Positions 1-9,960 of a stretch of DNA of 64,000 bases are shown here, piece after piece. The position numbers and the translations under genes were made by a program. The first letter of the stretch is position 1. Each line of letters begins with the position of its first letter. This stretch comes from Acanthosoma haemorrhoidale (lineage: Eukaryota; Arthropoda; Insecta; Hemiptera; Acanthosomatidae): positions 1,398,343 to 1,462,342 of the forward strand of contig CAKNEZ010000002.1 of the NCBI GenBank assembly GCA_930367205.1, given 5' to 3'. The notes beneath the pieces are model-generated. The model saw nothing but the letters and a program-made list of their open reading frames with translations, was not told the DNA's origin and did not search any database.

Positions 1-449
1 ATCGGCATGCACTTGGATAAGCCCAATGGAAGGAAACTTGTAGATGTATGGTTTAATATTAAGATTGTGTTTTATGACGCCTCTCCATATATTGACGGTT
101 GATTTTTTTTGCACACAAACAATAAATGATGTTGGAACACTTTAACTGTGGCGAAATAGTCTAAAATTTGATTAAAGAAAATATAATCGCAACGAACGAT
201 TGTATTTCTTAATCGGTTACATGAGGACACCGAGTGTGCTTTTTTATGAGTTGGTCATTCAGTCAAGACTCAACGCAGCAGCACACACAAAATGGCATGT
301 ATGTTCATTCGAATGAGGCGAGATGATAAGAATATATGACCCCACCCGAGGGCGGAGTTCTGACAAAAAATTGATTAAAGTCCCCCTCCACGGAAATCTT
401 TAGTAAAAGGCGAAAGATTTATTCGCTTTGAAGAGAGACCAGAGTTAAC

Positions 450-453
<4 letters not shown>
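1..453. repeat. Tandem unit A, left part (window edge)
   Basis: This stretch matches 6219-6929 almost base for base, apart from one 245-base indel and scattered substitutions. It is the left part of the first copy of a tandemly repeated non-coding unit whose start is cut by the window edge. The copy is interrupted after position 453 by a retrotransposon and resumes at 4832. No coding potential stands out. Confidence 0.85.
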
Positions 454-480
<27 letters not shown>

Positions 481-696
481 CTTCTAAACCCCATGAAGTT
501 ATACAATGAAAATATTAAAAGAAACTTTACAAATTTCTCCTTATCCTGCTATGCACAGATGCATTTGAAGGAGTTCGTGTTAATCAACAATACAGAGTGT
601 GGTTAATAGGAAAATACTATGAAATACAAATCTAGGTGATGGGGCTCACCTTCGGTTTAAAAATGGGAGAAAAAACTTACAAACTAAAAACTATAC

Positions 697-3336
697 CTAG
701 AACCTAAAACTAAAGCGTTCCAGCCACGACAGCGTCCTGCCATCGATGGGGGAACGGAGCGGGGGGGTTATAGTGTTAAACACCGGGTTTGTCAAATATT
801 GTAATGAGTCGAAAAATTTGATATGTCTACGCTGGATGAATTCATCCACCGTAGGCAGCTCAAATATCTCATGCAGCTCACTGTTCCGTCGCTGCTCGAA
901 TGAAGTACCTCTGACCACTTTCATCAGTATACCGTTTTGGAATTGTTGGAGTTTCTTAGCTGTCGTATACGTCAGATAACGAAATAGCGGTGCACCATAC
1001 AGCAGAGTAGGCCTGAGTATGCTCTTGTAAATCAGTAGCTTGAGACGCAGTGATAGATTGGGGGAAGTCAATAAGTGCGTAAGCCGGTAAGACTTCATGC
1101 GTGTATGCTTCAACTTCTTCGCAAAATGGTTACTAAAATGGAGGTGTCTGTCCATTTTAATTCCCAGATATACTAGGTCGTTGGCTGGTGAATTTTGCTT
1201 CGTTCCTACTATGTAACTAGTAGGGAGCGGGCTTTTTCCCTTTTGAAAAGAGAAAATTACACAGTCAGTCTTACCCGCGTTTACAGAGATATTGAGTCTC
1301 CCCAATCTCTCACTGATCTGGTTACAGGCTGCTTCAGCCTGTCTTAGAGCTACCTTGGCACTCATGCTGCTGCTGTACACCGCTATGTCATCTGCGAAAG
1401 CAGTAACTGTGGTATTTTTGTACCGAGCTCCAACAATCTCAGACGTGTATACGTTGAATAGTACAGGGGATAAGACGGCGCCTTGGGGTACTCCACAGGT
1501 CAGTGGCACAGCTTCGGAGAAGCTATCACCCACCCGCACCCGCAGCGATCTGTTTTTCAGGAAGCTAGCCAGAATTGAATATAGTTGTTCCGGGCATTCC
1601 CGGTCGCAGAGCATTTGACACAGTGTCCCGTGAGACACCGAGTCGAATGCTTGGGTGCAATCAATGGAAATCATAGCCGTGGCTATGTTTCTATTCATGT
1701 TATGGCTAACTTCTGACTGCACCTTCAGAAGGGGGTGCTCTGCGCTCATACTGGATTGGAATCCAGTCTGCTCTGGCGGAATGATATCATTTTCCGAGCA
1801 GTAATCTTTGAGATAATTCAAAAGAATTTTCTCAAAGATTTTCCCCATCTGTGGTAGCAGACTGATCGGGCGGTAGTCGGCTGGGTGATCTCCACTTTTG
1901 GCTGGCTTTAGTAATGGAAACAAGATGGCTTGTTTCCATGTGTCAGGAAAGTACCGCAATCTTATACAAGAGTTGTATAAGTTTGCTAGTTGTACTATCC
2001 CTCTCCTCGGCATTTGTTTGAGCAGCACTGTTTGTATCCCGTCGTGCCCTGGTGCTCGGTTTCCCTGACACCGGCGAAGAATCGCCTTGAGCTGCTTCGG
2101 TGATACAAACATGTGGTTCTGTTCAGCATCTACCGGAGGAGGCATGTGGTAGTATCCCGTCCTAGCCGTAATATCCCTAGCGTAATGGTCGGCCAGTTTT
2201 GTTGCCTGTTGCTCAGCAGTCAGAACATTGTCGCCTTCGTGAAGACGGACAGTGGCTGTCTTGCCTTTTGTAGTCTTCAACAGCTTCCAAAACTTTCTGT
2301 GATCTCCGTGAGTGCTACGAAGTCTCTCATGCCACTGCGCTGTTTTCCAGAGTTTCATCAAGCCCCGGATTTGCGTTGTGAGAGAATTCACAACGACCTT
2401 GGCTTGCTGATCTCTCGTCCTGTACCATCTATTCTTCCAATTATTGCGCAAGGCTATAATTTTAAGAATGTGGTCTGGAGGTGGTCGCAGAGACGGTGGC
2501 ATGGGAGTGTACTTCGGGATCGCAGTGTTTGCTGCGTCTATGATCACATCAGTTATGAAAGCTAGTTGAAAATCTACTTCTTCTTTCGTGCGGAGAATGG
2601 GTACCGTATGCAGGTTATGGTAAATCTGCGACCGATACAGATCCCAGTCGGCACGACGATAGTCGTATCTCGTGGGGCGAGGGGTCGCCACTCTACCATC
2701 CACTGCATACAGTACTGGCCTGTGGTCAGAGGTAATAAAGTCAAGGGCTGTGCAACTAGTGATACGGTGGGGTTGTTTTGTCAGTAGTAAGTCAATCGTC
2801 GATGTAGCCTGCGGGTTACCTCTTTGTCGAAAAGTAAAAGTCTGGGGGTGAACGACCGTGAATGGCGTTCTCAACAGGAGTCTCCCAGCCTTGTTCATTA
2901 CGGTGTTGTACCACATGGTATGTTTTGCATTGAGATCTCCCACCACCCAGTGGTTAGATCTCTGCGCGCATGCGTGTAGCAAGGCTGAGTACTGCTGTAG
3001 AGACGCGTACGGTCTTCTGTACAGGGCGGTAAGGTAAATGGGTCTCCCCAAATTTACCTTAACTGTCAAGTGGTGAAGCTTGGGATCAGTTTTAGTCAGT
3101 GGTGAAGCCACTGTCTTCCAATTGATGCCAAGGCGTATAGCAATTAAAACGCCTCCGTAACCGTTAAGTCTTTCAATGGCAGTTGAATAACCTTTAATGT
3201 GAAACGATTGTGTAGATACCCTAGTGTCTGTCAAAACTACAATATCTGGTCGGTAGAGAGCTAGCAGCACTTCTACCTCATCTATTTTGGTCGGGAGACC
3301 ATCAACGTTAAAATTTAACACTTGGTAGTCTACCAT
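697..3336 (-). CDS. Jockey-type ORF2: endonuclease and reverse transcriptase
   Basis: The 879-residue protein nicks genomic DNA and reverse-transcribes the element RNA at the nick. The APE-type endonuclease spans about residues 5-215, with VVGDLNA at 131-137 and SDH at 203-205. The position that normally holds the catalytic Glu of the ET motif reads LTDT, a Glu-to-Asp change near residue 37. The reverse transcriptase spans about 425-720, with the first catalytic Asp in SIDCTQAFD (557-565), GVPQGAVLSP (615-624) and the active site FADD (647-650). There is no RNase H domain, which fits the Jockey clade, and the length is typical. The frame is fully open. The start overlaps the ORF1 stop. Confidence 0.93.
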   Translation of the reverse strand: MVDYQVLNFNVDGLPTKIDEVEVLLALYRPDIVVLTDTRVSTQSFHIKGYSTAIERLNGYGGVLIAIRLGINWKTVASPLTKTDPKLHHLTVKVNLGRPIYLTALYRRPYASLQQYSALLHACAQRSNHWVVGDLNAKHTMWYNTVMNKAGRLLLRTPFTVVHPQTFTFRQRGNPQATSTIDLLLTKQPHRITSCTALDFITSDHRPVLYAVDGRVATPRPTRYDYRRADWDLYRSQIYHNLHTVPILRTKEEVDFQLAFITDVIIDAANTAIPKYTPMPPSLRPPPDHILKIIALRNNWKNRWYRTRDQQAKVVVNSLTTQIRGLMKLWKTAQWHERLRSTHGDHRKFWKLLKTTKGKTATVRLHEGDNVLTAEQQATKLADHYARDITARTGYYHMPPPVDAEQNHMFVSPKQLKAILRRCQGNRAPGHDGIQTVLLKQMPRRGIVQLANLYNSCIRLRYFPDTWKQAILFPLLKPAKSGDHPADYRPISLLPQMGKIFEKILLNYLKDYCSENDIIPPEQTGFQSSMSAEHPLLKVQSEVSHNMNRNIATAMISIDCTQAFDSVSHGTLCQMLCDRECPEQLYSILASFLKNRSLRVRVGDSFSEAVPLTCGVPQGAVLSPVLFNVYTSEIVGARYKNTTVTAFADDIAVYSSSMSAKVALRQAEAACNQISERLGRLNISVNAGKTDCVIFSFQKGKSPLPTSYIVGTKQNSPANDLVYLGIKMDRHLHFSNHFAKKLKHTRMKSYRLTHLLTSPNLSLRLKLLIYKSILRPTLLYGAPLFRYLTYTTAKKLQQFQNGILMKVVRGTSFEQRRNSELHEIFELPTVDEFIQRRHIKFFDSLQYLTNPVFNTITPPLRSPIDGRTLSWLERFSFRF

Positions 3337-4601
3337 TGTTGATGTTTACCAGATATCATAGCCATGAGCATTTGGCTACAGAAGTCTACTAGGGCAGTTA
3401 CCCATTTCGGTGCGCATTCAAGGTCTTTACGCTGGTCGTTTGTAAGAAACTTTAGCCTAGGATCTAGGTACTCACAATTGTTATTTTCCGGAGTGTCCTG
3501 CGAAGTTCTGGGGGCAGTTCTCGACGTGGAGGGGGCAGCTCTCGACGTGGAGGGGGCTGCTCTCGTCTTCGAAGGATGAGCCGTTTCTTCATCTCTGGCT
3601 TGAAAGAGCTTGAAGAGCGGGTTCTGCCAGGCAGGTACAGATGGCGGTGGAGCAGGTCTCGTTAGTGGCACGTCTGGGCGGCTCCTCTTCTGCTGGGGCT
3701 GCACTCTGTCGGGGGCCGGTCTGACTCTGGCTAGAAGCTTCTTCCTTTCCTCACAGCCTCTGTACGAGGCGGGATGTGCCTCGCCGCAGTTGGAACACTT
3801 CAGCGGTGCCGTCTCGTTCCTGGGGCACTGCGCCACCTCGTGGGGTCCTGCACATCTCACACATTTGGTTTTTCTGCCGCAATGGTTTTTTGTGTGGCCG
3901 AATTCTTGGCATCGGTGACACTGCGGTAGCCCTCTCTCTTCTTTAAATGTCACTACACGAATGATTACGTGATTTATAGCACGTAGCTTTTTAATGGCAT
4001 TTAGGGTGACGCTCGCGTTTGTTGTTACAATAATTGGTGCAATGTCCGTTTTTCTGCCTGTTGGGTCGCTTTTCCGAAGTCGTCTCACATCGACGACTCC
4101 TGGCACTGTTTCACTTATTATGTTTTTTATCTCTTCGATGTCTTCCTCGACATCTAAGCCAAGAATGAGATATTTTTTATTTCTTTGTTGACCTCTTGGT
4201 GCGAAACTATGGAATTCCTTACCCCCTGTCCTGAGTAAGGTTAATATTTTTTCTCTCTCTTCCTCTATATCGGGATAGATGGTTACTCCATCCTTTGTCT
4301 TTTTTAGGGCAAACTTATTAATATTTACTGCTTTGAGCATTTGAGTTATATTTATAGTTGTCTCTCCTGAGACAATTACCGGTGGCGGCTTCTTTGCTAC
4401 CGGAGCCTCGGGGTGGGGGGTTTCCGGTGACTCATTTACCAGTGCTTGGAATTTATTGCCAATCTTTGTCGGATTTTTACCTTTTGTCGGTCGCTGGACC
4501 TTGACTGTGATTTTTGGGTACTCAAAACCCTCGTCTTCACTGTCCGTGATGACAGTTTGGGAAGCCATTCGCTTCCTGGAAGCATCTACTTCCATCTGCA
4601 T
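3330..4601 (-). CDS. Jockey-type ORF1, gag-like RNA-binding protein
   Basis: This is a 423-residue nucleocapsid-like protein that would coat the element RNA in the cytoplasm and carry it to the nucleus. The N-terminal third is polar and probably disordered. Residues about 100-225 resemble the PRE_C2HC region that precedes the knuckles in Jockey-clade gags. Three zinc knuckles follow at about 228-241 (CHRCQEFGHTKNHC), 247-259 and 269-283. The C-terminal third is rich in Pro, Ser and Arg with a short repeated S-T-S-R-A-A-P segment. The stop codon overlaps the ORF2 start by 7 bases (ATGGTAG), an arrangement that suits termination-reinitiation. The first in-frame ATG is used; a second Met two residues later is equally possible. 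Confidence 0.9.
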   Translation of the reverse strand: MQMEVDASRKRMASQTVITDSEDEGFEYPKITVKVQRPTKGKNPTKIGNKFQALVNESPETPHPEAPVAKKPPPVIVSGETTINITQMLKAVNINKFALKKTKDGVTIYPDIEEEREKILTLLRTGGKEFHSFAPRGQQRNKKYLILGLDVEEDIEEIKNIISETVPGVVDVRRLRKSDPTGRKTDIAPIIVTTNASVTLNAIKKLRAINHVIIRVVTFKEERGLPQCHRCQEFGHTKNHCGRKTKCVRCAGPHEVAQCPRNETAPLKCSNCGEAHPASYRGCEERKKLLARVRPAPDRVQPQQKRSRPDVPLTRPAPPPSVPAWQNPLFKLFQARDEETAHPSKTRAAPSTSRAAPSTSRTAPRTSQDTPENNNCEYLDPRLKFLTNDQRKDLECAPKWVTALVDFCSQMLMAMISGKHQQW

Positions 4602-4831
4602 TACTTCCGAAAAAAGTTCAATAACAGCACAATTATTTTAATGGGGTGCCGTCCCCATGCACAATTAATCACTGACACAGTAATAAAAACAAAAAATGTA
4701 CCTTGAACAGGCGTCACCTACGACGCTATACAGGTGAAGCGTTGTTTGGAGAAAAGATGGCGGCTGGGTCGAACGAATGTTGACACAGATGTTGACACAG
4801 CGACAGCTAGACTCACACTTCATTAACTGAT

Positions 4832-5473
4832 ATATTGGAAATTTCTCCTAGGGTTGACGCCATGACAAACATTAACTCCGGGAAGTGAATAGGCTTTGAC
4901 ATATACCAGCGTCATAGAAAAACTTTAAAGTACCGGGAACATCCATCCCATCCAACCGATACCATTCATCTAATTGTCGAATTATCATAAATATTCATAA
5001 TGCAATAGAATTAGGGCGAGAATAAAATGCCCAAACGACGGCATGCTATCGCTCGCGGCCCTGATACCCTCCTGCTGCTGCTGCTACCTGGTAGCACAAA
5101 TGTTCAACTAATCTAAAGTCCTGTCGCATCTTTGCTGATATTACATCTTTTTCTCGAAACGTATTGATGCCTTTAGAATAAAATAAATAAGTTAAATGGG
5201 TGTGTGTCTGTAAAATACAGCGAAATAAATCAATAAGTAAATTGAATACGCCGTAGTCGGTATTAAAAAAATATCCAACCAAATGCAATGCCCTGTTTTC
5301 ACAGAATTAACGAACTCCTTTAAGATAACAGTGTAAGGCGAAGATGACTCTTTCTTTCTAGGCTTCCATAAAGATTTATACGTGTACAACAACACACTTG
5401 GGGATGTTTCGTATGGAAGAACCTTTTACGTTATGCATTTCCCTCGTTCTATCTTATTATGTCACCAGGGGGT
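4832..5473. repeat. Tandem unit A, right part
   Basis: The sequence continues unit A after the Jockey insertion and matches 6929-7806. It lacks about 225 bases present in the right copy (7317-7541). It contains a short CTG run near 5071-5085 that is shorter than the matching run near 7180-7200. Short open frames here are not conserved as protein between the two copies and are treated as non-coding. Confidence 0.8.
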
Positions 5474-6218
5474 AGCCGTAGCCGGTAGAATTCTAAACTT
5501 CCTAGCAGCCGGAAAAGATGTTTATCCACACTCACTCCCTGGCCGTACCGTACAGGCATTGATACATCAGACGTCTTAGCAAGGGGAAATGAATGGATCC
5601 TCCACTTCTTTAACCTCCGATTGCCTACAGACTCGTCTAAAGTCATTTTAACTTTCATATTGGAACAGTGGAATCCCTCCGGAATGTGTAAACGATGGTA
5701 TAACAATATCAGCGGAAGACCGACTGTCCAAGCTAGAGTAAACCTTTCCGGGTTAACAAACTCCAAATGGCAGAGCATAAACATAATGGCACATATTCCT
5801 ACCGAACCCTTAAGATCGAAGAATCTGTTACCACCGCTAATACCTGCTCACTCCAAATAAAAGGGATCTGGCAGACTTATGTATTATACAGTGAACCTGT
5901 GACAAAAACGTCTATAGAAAAACTTTTGTAGTAGAGTTTCTTGGAAGGTCGGCTTAGGTTGATAAAATGAGTTATTAACTAACCACTGCATACATTTATT
6001 AATGTCCGACGTTTTGACATACTCTGTTCTAGACTACTTTTTTGCTAGTATAGCTAGCTCTATTTATGATTGGAGAAAATGATATTTTTAAACGTGTGCT
6101 AAGTTTTGTTTGGACAACAATCGCATGGTAATCGTAATTTATTTCCATTTAAATTAAAATGTATACTTTTGTTGTCTCTACGATCAAAATGTATTTGTAT
6201 TTAGTCGCATTCTACTTA
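5474..6218. other. Unit-specific spacer, no gene seen
   Basis: About 745 bases follow the end of detectable similarity to the right copy, where the equivalent sequence has been replaced by an LTR element. Several short frames exist on both strands, but none shows a recognisable domain. The sequence is probably part of the same tandem unit. Confidence 0.5.
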
Positions 6219-7809
6219 ATCGGCATGCACTTGGATAAGCCCGATGGAAGGAAACTTGTAGATGTACAGTTTAATATTAAGATTGTGTTTTATGACGCCT
6301 CTCCATATATTGACGGTTGATTTGTTTTGCACACAAACAATAAATGATGTTGGAACACTTTAACTGTGGCGAAATAGTCTAAAATTCGATTAAATAAAAT
6401 TAAAATTAATCGCAACGAACGATTGTATTTCTTAATCGGTTACATGAGGACACCGAGTGTGCTTTTTGATGGTTTAAGAAAAATTACAAGGGAGGTTTAG
6501 ACAAATAAATTAATTTATCATCTATATTTTTTACGGGATTGAGGTATTATTTAATGATGAGACCGGGGAAATTTCGTTTATTTTTTGAAAGCTCTCAGAT
6601 TTGAAATCAAACGTCGAAGGAAAGATAGGAGGATCCTTTTTTGTCAGGGAAATTCTTACAAGTTTTTTCCCTATGTAGAAGAATCTATTCGGTAGGTATG
6701 GTAAGTAGAGCTTTTTTATGAGTTGGTCATTCAGTCAAGACTCAACGCAGCAGCACACACAAAATGGCATGTATGTTCATTCGAATGAGGCGAGATGATA
6801 AGAATATATGACCCCACCCGAAGGCGGAGTTCTGACAAAAAATTGATTATAGACTCATCAAAAGTCCCCCTCCACGGAAATCTTTAGTAAAAGGCGAAAG
6901 ATTTATTCGCTTTGAAGGGAGACCAGAGTTAACTGATATATTGGAAATTTCTCCTAGGGTTGACGCCATAACAAACAATAACTCCGGGAAGTGAATAGGC
7001 TTTGACATATACCAGCGTCATAGAAAAACTTTAAAGTACCGGGAACATCCATCCCATCCAACCGATACGATTCATCTAATTGTCGAATTATCATGAATAT
7101 TCATAATGAAATAGAATTAGGGCGAGAATGAAAATGCCCAAGCGACGGCATTCCATCGCTCGCGGCCCCGATACCCTCCTCCTGCTGCTGCTGCTGCTGC
7201 TACCTGGTAGCACAAATGTTCAACTAATCTAAAGTCCTGCCGCATCTTTGCTGATATTACATCTTTTCCTCGAAACGTATTGATGCTTTTAGAATAAAAT
7301 AAATAAGTTAAATTACTCAATAGAAGTTTATAGGCCAAATCACCTAGTTCGTGAATATTTGAAGAATTATAATTATTTCTGATGAAAAGGTAGTTCAAAC
7401 GTGAGATAGCTAGTTACATAACTTGGATTTAGACTTTTTTCTATTATATTATATATATCCTGACCGGAATACATTTTTTTATCCTTATATAATTTAAAGA
7501 GGGTAGCAGAGCCGGAATTCAAAACCGGGAGAAATTCTCTGGGTGTGTCTGTAAAATACAGCGAAATAAATCAATAAGTAAATTGAATACGCCGTAGTCG
7601 GTATTAAAAAAATATCCCACCAAATGCAATGCCCTGTTTTCACAGAATTAACGAACTCCTTTAAGATAACAGTGTAAGGCGAAGATGAGTCTCTCTTCTT
7701 AGGCTTCCATAAAGATTTATACGTGTACAACAACACACTTGGGGATGTTTCGTATGGAAGAACCTTTTACGTTATGCATTTCCCTCGTTCTATCTTATTG
7801 TGTCACTAG
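6219..7809. repeat. Tandem unit B (second copy)
   Basis: This is the second copy of the unit seen at 1-453 plus 4832-5473. It keeps the uninterrupted target site of the Jockey element and contains two segments missing from copy A, about 6464-6711 and 7317-7541. The first of these lies between two GCTTTTT repeats, so copy A may have lost it through short direct repeats. A CTG/CAG run near 7178-7200 differs in length between copies. The unit ends where an LTR element begins at 7810. Confidence 0.85.
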
Positions 7810-7957
7810 TGTCATATGGTTTTGTTATCTCTATTAAATAAACAAAGCCGGCTGACAATATTAATCTAACCTATATAACTTGTGATTAAAATGTACTTAT
7901 TTAATGGTTAATAAATTATTACTTATATTCAATCAACCTATGTCTTTCATTCTGACA
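7810..7957 (+). repeat. 5' LTR of gypsy element
   Basis: A 148-base LTR running from TGTCATATGG to TTCTGACA. It is repeated in direct orientation at 11430-11569. Confidence 0.88.
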
Positions 7958-8540
7958 TGGCACAGTCGGTAGGACATGTGAATTTGAAACCGCCAGAACA
8001 ATTTATTTTCGAAGGAAATATAGCAGAAGCATGGAAAAGGTGGTATAGCAAGTTTAATCATTACTTGTCGGCTATCGAAGCACAAGATAAAAAAGATGAA
8101 GTAAAAGTTGGTATACTGTTGAGCGTATTAGGAGAAGATGCACAAGATAAATATGAAACCTTTAATTTAACGGCAGAAGAACAGAAGGAATACGCAATTG
8201 TAAGTATGATTGAGGGAGAGGATGCTGAAATGTACACTTTAGGGAGAATCCTAAAAATAAATAATGTTCAAAAGGGTTGGGAATTATCTATAAATATATT
8301 GGAAAGCAAAACTTCACTTTCAGTCAAGCTCGATACAGGGGTGGAATGCAATGTTTTAAAAAAAAGCGACTATGAAAATTTGAAAATTAAAGAGAAAATA
8401 AATAAAACTGATAACAAATTGGCAAATAACAGTGGTTCTGAAATACCGGTTATAGGAACTGTATATTAGATTGTGTAATCAAGGGTAAAATAGAACCAAT
8501 AAAATTTTATTTAGTAAACTGTAATAGCTCAAGCTCTGTT
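7957..8540 (+). pseudogene. gypsy gag-protease remnant with internal deletion
   Basis: The frame 7957-8469 opens with a gag-like segment (KPPEQFIFEG, then WKRWYSKFNHYL). After about residue 85 it passes directly into a retropepsin-like segment containing LDTGVECNVL, the protease active-site region with D-T-G. The rest of gag, including any zinc knuckle, is missing, so a deletion has fused gag to protease. The nominal ATG overlaps the LTR/primer-site junction and is not a convincing start. The frame stops at 8469, while protease-like sequence continues in another frame toward the RT. Confidence 0.7.
7958..7975 (+). promoter_or_regulatory. Primer binding site
   Basis: TGGCACAGTCGGTAGGAC starts immediately after the 5' LTR. 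It begins with the TGG that pairs with the CCA end of a tRNA and resembles the sites of Drosophila 17.6/297-type gypsy elements, which are recalled as using a serine tRNA. The tRNA identity is not proven here. Confidence 0.6.
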
Positions 8541-9960
8541 TTGGGATTAGATACAATTAAAAAACTGAAATTAATTACCAGAGTTGAAAATATAAATATG
8601 AATACAAATAATGGTCTCACAAAATTGCTTAGCAGATATAAAGAACTATTCGAAGGTATAGGAAAAATCTCAAAAATATATGATTTCAAATTAAAAGAAG
8701 GATATGAGGGAAAAATTGAACCATATCGTAGAATACCTTTTAAATTATTAGATCTTTTCAAAGAAACATTATACAGAATGAAAGACAATAAAATTGTTAC
8801 AAAAGTTAACGAACCTACTGAACTTATGAACCCAATCGTTATCACCAGTAAACCTGATAAATCATTACGTATTTGTTTAGACCCACAGCATCTTAACACT
8901 TGTTTACTAAGAGAACATTGTTCTTTACCTACATTTGAGGAAATATCTAGTAAAATGGCGGGGGCAAAAATGTTTGCAGTTCTAGACGCATCAAATGGGT
9001 TTTGGCATTAAAACTTACCCATAGGAGTTCGTTAATGACGGCTTTTCAAACGCCATATGGTCCATTTAGATTTTTAAGATGCCTAATGCCTTTCGGGGTT
9101 AGTATTGCACCAGAAGTGTTCCATAAAACTTATTCATAGATTTTTGAAGGTATAAAAAACGTAGCTGTGTATATCGATGATATAATGATATGGGCAGAAA
9201 ATGAAAAAGAATTATTAGAAATTTTAGAATTAGTAATGAAAAGAGCTTATGAGCATGGGATTAAATTTAATAAAAACAAATGTAAGTTTAAAGAAGAAAG
9301 AATTAAATTTTTAGGTCATTACTTCAGTAGCAAAGGGATAGAAATTGATGATGACAAAGTCAAAGAAATTAGTGAAATGGAAAGACCAAAAGATGTTAAA
9401 GCATTAGAACGATTATTAGGATTGATAACCTACGTGGGTAAATTTGTAGGAAACTCAGCTCAGTTAACGGAACCATTGCGTAATCTAATTAAAAAAGGTA
9501 CAATTTTCAACTGGACAAGTGAACATGAAAATTGTTTTAAAAAGATAAAAATATGTTAAAGCAAAACTCCTATTCTACAATTATACGATGTAAATAAGGA
9601 GTGCAAAATTAGTGTAGACGCTAGTAGTACCGGAGTACTATTGGTGCAGTTCTGTTACATAATGATTTGCCAGTAGCATATGCATCACAAGCATTCACTG
9701 AATGTCAAAAATCGTAGGCTCAAATAGAGAAAGAATTATATGCCAAAGTGTTTGTATGTGAGCGTTTCATACAGTATGTAATCGGTAAACCTTTTGGAGT
9801 AGAATCAGATCATAAACCGCTGATCCCTATTTTAAGACGAAAGATATCTGATATACCAATGAGACTACAAAAAATGCGAATGCGGTTACAACCATATGAT
9901 ATTAAAGTAACTTATACAAGTGGTAAAAATTTAATAATAGCAGATTTACTATCGAGAGCT
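8541..9960 (+). pseudogene. gypsy reverse transcriptase-RNase H, broken
   Basis: The RT is spread over two frames (8541-9011 and 9167-9559) with stop codons between them. Recognisable pieces are MNPIVITSKPDKSLRICLD, the FAVLDASNGFW segment carrying the first catalytic Asp, and AVYIDDIM with the YIDD active site near 9165-9180. The thumb (RLLGLITYVGKF) follows. RNase H lies in about 9590-9960 across further shifts. The breaks preclude a working Pol from this copy. Confidence 0.82.

Larger units (their letters stand above)
454..4822 (-). mobile_element. Complete Jockey-clade non-LTR retrotransposon
   Basis: The element lies on the minus strand. Its poly(A) tail appears as a T run at 453-480, its 3' UTR is about 481-696, ORF2 is 697-3336, ORF1 is 3330-4601 and the 5' UTR is 4602-4822. 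The 9-bp direct repeat TTAACTGAT flanks it exactly (445-453 and 4823-4831). The second copy of the host unit keeps the uninterrupted site near 6923-6933. Both ORFs are open, so the insertion looks recent and possibly autonomous. The clade call rests on a gag-like ORF1 with three CCHC knuckles and an endonuclease-RT ORF2 without RNase H. Confidence 0.93.

Noticed and set aside
746..2787. Plus-strand open frames over the Jockey ORF2
   Set aside because: They are mirror frames of a well-supported minus-strand gene and show no domain.
5046..5784. Short frames in tandem unit A and its spacer, including a CAG-coded alanine run
   Set aside because: The equivalents in unit B change frame and length; the alanine run is a CTG/CAG microsatellite.
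7117..7398. Minus-strand ORF with an alanine run in unit B
   Set aside because: Only part is shared with unit A, and the shared part is the microsatellite.
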